From: Daldinia sp. FL1419
Taxonomy: Eukaryota; Ascomycota; Sordariomycetes; Xylariales; Hypoxylaceae
Reading direction: 5' to 3'
Length of the DNA: 35,391 nucleotides
NCBI GenBank assembly: GCA_025201765.1
Contig: MU623578.1
Coordinates: 1 to 35,391, forward strand
The notes under the pieces were generated by a model, which was not told the origin of the DNA, ran no database searches, and saw nothing but the letters and a program-made list of their open reading frames with translations. A program made the position numbers and the translations under genes. Shown here one piece after another: positions 24,781 through 32,696 of this stretch. Numbering within the stretch: position 1 is the stretch's first letter; each line of letters starts with the position of its first letter.

Positions 24781-25763
24781 ATATTTTTAAAAATATTTCT
24801 TTTAATTTAATTTATTTAATTATTTAATTTTAAATATGGTTATAATAATGGGGAAATTTCTATTATATATAAATTAATTCAGTTTTAAATTATATATTTT
24901 AATATCCAAATAATAAAATAAAAGAAATTTTATATTTTATAAATAGGTTATTATTTTGTAAATAAATTTTTTATTAATATTAATTAATATGAAAATTTTA
25001 GATTTGATGTTAAAAATCTTTTTAATTTTATATTTTTATATTATTTATAATATATAATTAATAATACCTCTAAAGTTTGTTTAAAGAATTTAATAAAAAA
25101 AATTTTTTATATAATTATTATATTAAATAAGTTTAATAATTTTTATTTAATTATTTTATTAAGTATTAGTAAGAATGGTTCTTTAATACCTAAAATCACT
25201 ATATTAAATTATAATGAAATTTATTTAATAATAAAAATAATTAATAATTAATTTAAAATGAGTATTATAAGATTTTTATTTAAAAAAAGGGTTAATATAG
25301 ATGATATTAATATTATTTTAATAATTATATTATTTTATAATAAATTTAGATATGTTTATATAATAGTTATATTAAAATTTAACCATTTATATAGAAAATC
25401 TTATATAAAAATTATATTTAATTATAATAAAAATGGCTTTAAAATTATTAATATAATTATTATAAATTTTAAAAAATTTAATATAATTAACCTAAATATT
25501 TTATAAAATTATAATATTTTTGGAATAATTTATATAAATATTAAAATTTATATATTATTCCAAAATGAATTGTTATATATAAAAATAATATTTTATTAAA
25601 ATAAATATATTAATTTTTAAAATTATATTTGTTTTAATTAAATTTTAATTTTATAATTAAAATATTTATAGAAAATTTAACCTTAAAAATATTATACTTT
25701 TTAATAAAATCTGGAATTTTAATATTTTATTTTTTTGATCCCTATATTTTAATTAAAATATAA
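24781..25763 (+). pseudogene. Decayed ankyrin-repeat-like protein gene (relic 1)
   Basis: One reading frame can be followed from about 24781 to 25506. It is broken by single stops, TAA at 24808, 24817, 24886, 24919, 24940, 24985, 25048 and 25249, between open runs far longer than the background allows. Pieces resemble ankyrin repeats (family pattern TPLH-A---G---IV--LL--GA): NGEISIIYKLIQF near 24850, TSKVCLKNLIKKIFYIIIIL near 25069, and MSIIRFLFKKRVNIDDIN from 25258, followed by LIIILFYNKFRYVYIIVILK. The 82-codon ATG frame 25258-25506 is the longest intact part. After it a second frame (25638-25763) continues with ENLTLKILYFLIKSG, implying one shift. Ankyrin proteins are binding scaffolds. 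The original partner is unknown. Glycines and prolines of the consensus are largely lost, so family assignment rests on pattern, not search. Confidence 0.55.
25518..25565. repeat. 12-bp perfect inverted repeat after relic 1
   Basis: TTTTGGAATAAT (25518-25529) is repeated inverted as ATTATTCCAAAA (25554-25565), with further imperfect pairing inward. It begins 12 bases after the stop of the 82-codon frame. It could be a hairpin or the ends of a very small insertion that interrupts the ankyrin relic, since similar coding resumes in another frame downstream. Confidence 0.55.
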
Positions 25764-26111
25764 AATTTTTTATATTTATATTTATTATAAATTTAATTTT
25801 ATTTTTTTATTTATTTATATTATTTTTATTTTTATTCTTTATATACTTATTAATCTTATCTTTATTATTAATAAATTTATTTAAAATATCAATTAATATA
25901 TCCTTTATATTTATTTATATATTAAAATTAATAAATTTTATTTAAAAAAATATATTATTATATAAAAATTAATATATTCCTATTTTAATTTAGAATTTCA
26001 TTTTTTATTAAAAATATATTTATTTAATTCTAATTATAATATAATTATATAAAAAATTATAGTGAGTTATAATATTAAAAGTATTATTATTAAATATAAA
26101 AGGAATTTTAA
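25764..26111. other. AT-rich spacer, possible continuation of relic 1
   Basis: The frame used by relic 1 is again unusually open between 25801 and about 26040, broken at only a few points, with a piece reading YFNLEFHFLLKIYLFNSNYN. This may be further decayed coding, but no repeat consensus is visible. Confidence 0.3.
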
Positions 26112-26372
26112 GATATTGGAACCTTTATATATTTAGGTAGGGAGAATAAAGATCTAATTGGAGGAAAAGAATTAATCGGAGGAGGAGAGTTAATTGGAGG
26201 AGGAAAACTAACTGGAAGAGGAAAGCTAACCAGAGGAGAAGAGTTAATCAAAAAAGGAGAGTTAATCAAGGAAGAAGAAATAAATAAGGGAGAAAGGATA
26301 AAAAAATCTAATAAAATAAATAGGATAATAAAAGAGTTATTAAAGGATATTGGAATAGATATAATAGAATAA
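26112..26372 (+). pseudogene. ATG-less open frame with an 18-bp (6-residue) tandem repeat
   Basis: The frame is open for 86 codons from after a TAA at 26109 to a TAA at 26370, without an ATG. Eight units of 18 bp (26148-26291, consensus near GGAGAGTTAATTGGAGGA) encode a six-residue repeat such as GELIGG, grading into KLTGRG and then KGELIK. A Lys/Glu/Ile-rich helical-looking tail follows (IKELLKDIGIDIIE). After the stop, the same frame reads YGDVFSKVL near 26437-26463. The product is unknown. The mix of Gly-rich repeat and charged tail suggests a real former coding exon rather than random AT sequence. Left and right units differ by G/A changes, in line with decay. Confidence 0.4.
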
Positions 26373-27009
26373 GAATTAAATAATGGAAGAGAGTTAGGTA
26401 TAATTAATAATTTTAATATATTAGAATTATAATAATATGGTGATGTATTTTCTAAGGTTCTAAGGTTTGGTAGGCTTTTTTTATTTTATATACTTTTTAT
26501 TATAGATATAATATCCTTAAAGTTTATTGATATAAAATGATTTTTTAATTAATAATCTTAATTAATTAATTTATAGTAATTAGGATTTAATTAATAATAA
26601 TATATATTATTTTAGTGTTTTATAATAATAATAATTTGGGTTTTTCATCTTTTATATAGGTTATTAGTTTTTTTTATTATATTGTTTTAATTTTTTAAAT
26701 ATTTTATTTTCTTAAATTTCTTCTCTATTTTAAATAAATGTAAATAAAGGTGGATAAAGGATAAATAGTATGAAATGAATTTATATTTAAATTAATATAT
26801 AGAAATTAAAGGAGGTTAAAGGCTTATATATAAAAGATTTATTAAAATTTATAATTTTTTATAAAAATATAATATATAAATCTTGTTAATCCATTATAAT
26901 AAAATAATATATTAAGATGTTTATAATGGTCCTATATATGGATTAGTTAGGCTATTTTTATTTTATTTATAAGCCATATATTATTTGGGCAGTTTTAGTT
27001 TTTTTTTCA
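26373..27009. other. AT-rich stretch between relics
   Basis: No gene is readable. A less degraded phrase at 26451-26480 (AAGGTTCTAAGGTTTGGTAG) follows the 18-bp repeat frame. The rest is A/T-rich with frequent stops. Confidence 0.5.
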
Positions 27010-27120
27010 ATTACCACTCTTATTTTTTTTCTTTTTTTTACTTTTACCGCTTTTATTACTCTTATTATTTTTATTATTCTTACTGCTTTTACCATTTTTA
27101 TTGTTTTTTATATTTTCTTT
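27010..27120 (-). repeat. Triplet-like low-complexity tract, Lys/Ser/Asn if read on minus
   Basis: The plus strand is pyrimidine-rich with a loose three-base rhythm (TTTTAYTACTCTTATTATTT). Read on the minus strand it gives about 37 open codons of Lys, Asn and Ser (for example GKSSKNNKNNKSNKSGKSKK), ending at a TGA (27007-27009). The plus reading gives only Phe/Tyr/Ser. This could be a low-complexity linker of a lost protein or a decayed trinucleotide microsatellite. I cannot decide. Confidence 0.35.
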
Positions 27121-27242
27121 TTAATAATTTTTTATTAAAATTTAATATATACATTTTTAATTTTAGGTATGTTTTATATTGTTGGTTGGTTAGTATTATG
27201 GAATATCTTAATATAAATTTAATTTATAAATTTTTTAATTAA

Positions 27243-27621
27243 AAATAATTAATATGTATTATTTTTAAAAAATAAATAAATAATAGGTCTTATAAAATTT
27301 ATAAAGAATAAATAAATTTATATATTTATTAAATAATATAATTTATTTATTTTTTTAAATAAATTTATATAATATCTTTATATAATTTTTTGGTGATATT
27401 TAATCTTCTTTTATTTTTTTAATAAATTTTAATATATTATAATATAAATTTATATGAAAAGTTTAATAAATAATTAGGGTAAGTAATTTAAATTTTTGTT
27501 TTAATAATTAAATTTCTTTTTTTTTAAAAGAAATAAATATTTTTCTTATAAAATGGTTATTTTTTTTATAATATATTTAAATTATTATATTTTTTAATAA
27601 GTAATACTTTTTAATTATTCT
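27243..27621. other. AT-rich stretch, nothing recognised
   Basis: T- and A-runs, including a CTTTTTTTTTAAAAG near-palindrome near 27515. No gene or clear repeat. Confidence 0.6.
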
Positions 27622-27755
27622 ATTTTTGGTAGGTAATATTTTTTGGTAGGTAATATTTTTTGGTTGTTATATTTTTGGTAAGAGATATTTTTTAATAATT
27701 TGGTTAGTATATTTTTTGGTATATAATATTTTTTGATTATAATATTTTTATGATT
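27622..27755. repeat. ~17-bp T-rich tandem repeat, about eight units
   Basis: Units near TTTTTTGGTAGGTAATA follow one another from 27622. The first two are nearly identical and the rest drift to forms such as TTTTTTGGTATATAATA and TTTTTTGATTATAATA. One unit is longer (TTTTTTAATAATTTGGTTAG). Changes are mainly G-to-A. No coding. Confidence 0.7.
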
Positions 27756-28101
27756 AATGATTATAGATTTTAATAAATATATTTTTAATAAAATATTATA
27801 ATAAATTATTTATATTTTTATTTTTAAATATTAAAATATATGTGTATTTAAGTATATAAAATATTTAGGTATTTGTTTATATATATATATTTTTTATATA
27901 TAAATATTTATTTTAATATTTTTTTATAATATTATAAATATAATATATATATAAAAATATATATAAAAATTTATATTATTTAAATTAAAAATTAAATTAT
28001 ATAATTAAGGATTTAATAAATATATTTATAATTAAATATAATATATATTATTATAATAAATTTATTTAAAATATTAAATTAAAAAATAAAAGATATATTA
28101 A
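27756..28101. other. AT-rich stretch, nothing recognised
   Basis: Almost pure A/T with TATATA runs. No feature is supported. Confidence 0.65.
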
Positions 28102-28272
28102 GATGCAATATTATCCAAGCGCAACACTATCCAAACGAGACACTATCTAGGCGAGACATTGTCCAGGTGTAACATTATCCAAGCAAAACATTATCCAAAC
28201 ACAATACCGTCCAAGCGCAACATTATCCAGGCGTAATATTATTTAAATGTAATATTATCCAAATGTAATATT
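28102..28272. repeat. 16-bp minisatellite, ten units, CpG-bearing
   Basis: Ten exact-length units run from 28113 to 28272 after a partial unit, with consensus ATCCAAGCGCAACATT. No unit is inserted or deleted; all variation is substitution, mostly transitions. The inner units keep GCGC or GCG, while the last two (28241-28272) read AATGTAATATT. This is the only CpG-rich spot apart from the 138-bp satellite. The period is not a multiple of three, so it is not a peptide repeat. There are no spacers, so it is not a CRISPR array. Confidence 0.9.
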
Positions 28273-30860
28273 GTTAAAATTTATTTTTATAAAATAATTA
28301 TAGTTAAAGAATAATTGATTTAATTTTAATTTATTTAATTAAGATCTGTTTAAATTCTTTATATAATATTTTTATATTAATTTTAATATTTAATCTTACC
28401 TTTTTAGTAGTTAGGTAGAACTTATAATATATTGATTTAATATTAGGATTAATATTTTATATAATATATTAAATATAATATTATAATTATTTATTTTTAA
28501 TAATTTTAAATTATTTATTATAAATATATTAAAAAATATTTAATATTTAATAAATTAAATATATATAATTATTTCTACCAATTTAAAATATATAAATAAA
28601 AGGAAAATCAATTTATTAATAAGAAATCTTTAATACCTTACTTCCTACTATATTAATTTTATTTTATATTATATTATATAAAAAACTACATTAATTATTT
28701 TAGTTAATATATCCATAATTTTTTTTTTAACTATAATTTTATTACCTTTTTTTTATTTTAATATAATAAAATTTTTAAATATTTAAAAAATTTATAATAA
28801 TTAAATATTAATTAATTAAACAAATAAATTTCTTTTTTTAATCTTTCCTCTAATAATTTATAATATATTTTTAATAAATTTATTTAAACTTAAAATATTT
28901 ATTAATAATATTATTATATAAATAAATTTAATTTATTTTATAAAAACTTTATTAAAATATTTAATTAAGCTTTTAATTGGAAATTTTAAAATAAATAAAA
29001 GAATTTAAATCTACTTTTTACTATTTTATTTAAAGGATGAATATGGAATAGGTACCATAAGAATAAATATCCAAATATCTTAATAAATAAAAATAAAATT
29101 TTTAAAATAAATAAAGTAATAAAAACTCTTAATAAAATAAATTAAATTTTAATATATAATAAAAATATATAATATTTATTTATATATTAAATTTTATTAT
29201 TTTAATATTAGATTTAAATTATTATATAATTAAAATAAAAATATAAATATATAAATTATATTATATATTTAAAAATTTATATAAAAATAATACCTTAATA
29301 TACTATATAAAATATGTAAAAATCCAATATATAACCTCTTATTACATCATTTCTTCATTATAACTCAAAAAATATTACCTATTAAAAAATATAATAATTA
29401 AAAAAAATCAAAAAATAACACTACTTATAAAATATTATAAATTATTAAAAATATATACTAAAATAATTTTTAAAAATATATAATAAAAGATTAATAAAAA
29501 ATCTTTAAAATATAAAGATAATAAATATAATAACCTTTTTTTAAATATTAATTCATAATATTATTTATTTTACACTATTTTATTAATTTATTTAATATCA
29601 TAATAATGAATATAAATACCAATTTATTATAAAATCCTAAAATATAATTTTATTAGAACCTTAATCTTAAATTTTTATAGAAATTTTATTTTATTAAAAA
29701 CCTATCTTAAAAACCAAACCTTAATAACATATAAATTATTTTCCTATTTATAAAAGAAAACAAATACAACTATTTTTACAATAATTAAAATAATAATTTA
29801 TTCCAAATAAAATATTATTACTATAAATTAAATTTAATTAATAATATATTAAAAGAATAGGTAACTTAAAACCTAAATAAAAACAATAAGATATGTTTAT
29901 ATGAAATCCCAATTAATTTTTTAAATCCTGGAAAAAGGGGTGGGGCCTAAACCTTTTTACTAAATTCATTATCAAAAATATCATAATTAAATATAATTTA
30001 TAAGAAAATAATTAATTATTATAATTTTTATATTAATATTAATAAATATTTTTTTATATAAAAAAATTCTAATTTTAATTTAATAATTTTAATTTTATTA
30101 ATCATATATTTAATCTTTTAAAATAATTTTAATTTAAATATAAAAATATTAAAGAATTATTTAATAAAATAATTTATTTAATAATATAAGATTTTTTTAA
30201 TAAATATATGATTTAAATAAATAAATTAAAGATTTAAATAAATATAATCTAATATTAAATAATTAAAATAAAAGAATTAATTAATATTATTTTAAATATA
30301 ATTAATAAAATAAAAATTTTAAATTTTGAAAATAATAATAAAAAAAAGAAAATTTTAAATTGGGAATATTTTATGCACCTTTATATTGTGAATATAAAAA
30401 AAATAATATATATATTAATAAAAATAATAATAATTATTTAAAATATTTTATAAAAAATAAATTATAAATCTAATAACTTTAATCCTTATTTAAATTTAGA
30501 TTTAGTTAGTTTAATAGGTATAATAATGAAAAAAGATTTTAATAATGATTTTTTTTTAAGAAAAATAAATAATATAAAAAAAATAAATTTATTAAAAATA
30601 ATATTTTAAATAATAAATTTTTATAAGAAGGATCCAAATTAATTATTTAAATTAGGCTTTCTTCCTCCCCCAAGAACACCTTTTATAAAACCCTAATAAT
30701 TAAATATCCTTTTAATTTTGAAATTATAATAAAAAATATTCTAATAATTCTAATAAAATATATTATAATTTAATTTAAAAATAATTCCTATATTTTTAAA
30801 TAATTATATATTTAATATAAGAATATTTTTAAATCTGAATGTTTTATTGGATATATATAA
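28273..30860. other. C/A-skewed AT-rich block without genes
   Basis: From about 28560 the plus strand carries C but very little G; several lines near 29341-29460 have no G. A is commoner than T. The one clear exception is a GGAAAAAGGGGTGGGGCC patch at about 29930. Minus-strand translation near 29700-29950 gives broken pieces such as LIGISYKHILLFLFRF that I cannot assign. Confidence 0.55.
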
Positions 30861-31193
30861 TCTAAGAAGTATAACCCAAATACTTCAAAGTTAAACTTAA
30901 ATAAGATTAATATTTATACCAATAGGAATAAATATATATATAATAATAAACAATCAAATAAAATATTTTTACCTAAATCTAATAACAACAAATTAAATAT
31001 TACCAATTACAAATTAAATAAAGATTCTAAATCCTATATCAGTTCCTTAAGTATTAGCTTTTCAAACCCCTTAAATATAAATTTTTTAAATCCCTTAAGC
31101 ATAGGCTCCTCAAACCCTTTAAGCATAAGTTTCCTAAACCTTTCAAGTACAGGCTCCCCAAATACAGACTTTTTAAATACTACCAGTAAATAA
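30861..31193 (+). pseudogene. 110-codon ATG-less open frame with a 24-bp (8-residue) repeat
   Basis: The frame is open from after a TAA at 30858 to the TAA at 31191-31193, one of the longest uninterrupted readings in the window. The first half is Asn/Lys/Tyr-rich (SKKYNPNTSKLNLNKIN). The second half is five 24-bp units at 31045, 31069, 31093, 31117 and 31141 (consensus near CCTTAAGCATAGGCTCCTCA then AACC), reading LSISFSNP, LNINFLNP, LSIGSSNP, LSISFLNL and SSTGSPNT. A unit length divisible by three and a stop-free frame favour former coding. No start codon or known domain is seen. It lies in the C-rich block, where G-to-A loss on the plus strand would spare codons such as ACC, CCC and AAC. 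Function unknown. Confidence 0.45.
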
Positions 31194-31371
31194 CATGATA
31201 GATTCTATAACTTTATTTAAATAATATCCATTTAAGATTTTAAATAAGGAATTCCTTATAAATATATTATATATAATTATTTATTATAATTTTATTTAAT
31301 ATAAAAATATAAAAATAATAATTTATTAAATTATATTTATAAATTAAATTTTTATAAATTTTCTTAACTAA

Positions 31372-31506
31372 AATATAAAATATTTAAAAATTAAAGCAGA
31401 TATTATTATATAAAGTGGTATATATAAGAAAAAAGTAGAAGACTTTATAAAAAAATATCTTAAATTAAAAATAAATATTAAATATAATATAAAAATTTTA
31501 AAATAA
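31372..31506 (+). pseudogene. Possible short coding remnant
   Basis: Function not recognised. Between a TAA at 31369 and a TAA at 31504 a single TAA (31411) interrupts a reading NIKYLKIKADIII then SGIYKKKVEDFIKKYLKLK. The charged, helix-like second part (30 codons, 31414-31503) looks more protein-like than the Phe/Tyr/Ile-rich minus-strand ORF over the same bases. It lies about 540 bp upstream of ankyrin relic 2 on the same strand and could belong to the same former gene, but not in the same frame. Confidence 0.25.
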
Positions 31507-32000
31507 TATAATAAATAATAGAATTTAAATAATTTTAAAATAGTTCTTACAAATATAATAAAAGGCAAAAATTAAATAATTTTTATATTAAAATAATTCT
31601 AATAATAAAATTATTAATTAATTTTTAATAAGATAAATTTATATATTATATTTGTAAAAGATATAATAAAATAAAAGATTATTAAATAATATAAATTAAA
31701 TAATATAATTTAAAATTATTAAAGCCTTTTTATATTTTTTATTTAATCATAAAAATATTTTTTAATTATTAAAATATATTTATTAATCTGGATAAGAATT
31801 GGGAGATATTGATAGAATATAAGGGTAGAAAATATATTTTATAAATAAATTTTTAATATATTATTAATTATTTATAATTTAAAATTTACTTAAAAAAGAA
31901 AAAATAAGAAATTATTAATAAATTTATATTTCTTTTCTATTTAATAATATTTTAATATTTAAATTAATTAATTTTTTAAACTTGAAAAATTAATAAAAAA
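31507..32000. other. AT-rich spacer before relic 2
   Basis: No clear frame. A mixed phrase at 31790-31835 (TCTGGATAAGAATTGGGAGA) is the least degraded part. Nothing can be named. Confidence 0.5.
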
Positions 32001-32017
32001 CCCCCCCCCCCCCCCCC
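32001..32017. repeat. C17 homopolymer
   Basis: Seventeen consecutive C follow AATAAAAAA. The run lies in an open stretch in the same frame as relic 2 (from after a TGA at 31983), where it would encode prolines followed by SLIKFYYYK and then the Met at 32046. A clean C17 in DNA otherwise stripped of C suggests recent slippage growth. An assembly error is possible. CpC is a poor RIP target, which would help it persist. Confidence 0.85.
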
Positions 32018-32045
32018 ATCCCTAATAAAGTTCTATTATTATAAG

Positions 32046-32696
32046 ATGGATTTAATAAAAAATAATAATTCTTATAAATTTATTATTGCAATTTTAAAAG
32101 GTAATTTAACCAATATTAAAATTTTTATTAAAAATGGAACATTATTAATAATATGTAACCATTGGACTTTTTATAAGGTGTGTTTGAAAAATATAAAAAT
32201 AATCTATAAATTTCTACAATATCTTCATATTAAATTTCATTAAAATTTATTTAAATATAAAAATATAATACTTCAATTCATTTTATTAATATCAATAATT
32301 AAATTTATTAATAATAAAAAAATATTAATATAAAATCTTTTAAAATATAATATAGATTAATTTAAAAGAAAAATAATATATAATAAATTTAGAAATACTT
32401 TATTATATATTTTAATTAGTAATGTAGAATCTTTAATAATCATAAACCTTATATTAAATAATTTATTTAAATTTTTTTAATTTTAATCCTATTATTGGTC
32501 ATTAATTAATTCTTTAAATAATTATAAAAATATATCTTTAATTATTATAATTTTATATAATAATATAAATGGAGTAGAAATTTTATTTATAATTAATATT
32601 AATATTAATATTAAAGGAGAATTTGGTAAATTAATTTTAAACTTTATCATTAAATGAAATTATAATAATATTATAGAATTATTATTATATAAGTGA
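32046..32696 (+). pseudogene. Decayed ankyrin-repeat-like protein gene (relic 2)
   Basis: A single frame runs about 650 bp with no shift, broken only by point stops: TAA at 32241, 32331, 32358, 32478 and 32484, TGA at 32655 and 32694. The first 65 codons from the ATG at 32046 are intact. Ankyrin-like pieces follow one another: AILKGNLTNIKIFIKNG, WTFYKVCLKNIKIIYKFL, ILQFILLISIIKFINNKKIL, NTLLYILISNVESLIII, INGVEILFI followed by ININIKGEFGK, and NYNNIIELLLYK. These sit about one ankyrin repeat (33 residues) or multiples apart and match the helix-turn-helix pattern TPL--A---G---I---LL--GA. TGA for CGA and TAA for CAA or TGG are the changes C-to-T decay would give. Shared wording with relic 1 (KVCLKN) suggests a gene family. 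The ATG may not be the original start. The cellular role cannot be told. Confidence 0.65.

Noticed and set aside
26430..26560. YGDVFSKVL reading after the 18-bp repeat frame, reminiscent of the start of Ty3/gypsy reverse transcriptase
   Set aside because: The downstream residues do not follow the expected proline/histidine-rich and catalytic motifs; the resemblance is limited to a few residues.
26985..27242. 85-codon plus-strand ORF rich in Phe and Tyr
   Set aside because: It reads the pyrimidine strand of a low-complexity tract; the composition is only what T-rich DNA yields.
28113..28272. Short regular repeats resembling a CRISPR array
   Set aside because: The 16-bp units abut with no spacers and the setting is eukaryotic.
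29700..29950. Minus-strand ISYKHILLFLFRF reading resembling a retrotransposon integrase phrase
   Set aside because: No DDE-type spacing or zinc-binding HHCC region is visible around it; the match is too short.
31368..31568. 66-codon minus-strand ORF rich in Ile, Phe and Tyr
   Set aside because: It looks like a transmembrane-like by-product of A-rich plus-strand sequence; the plus strand has a more protein-like charged reading.
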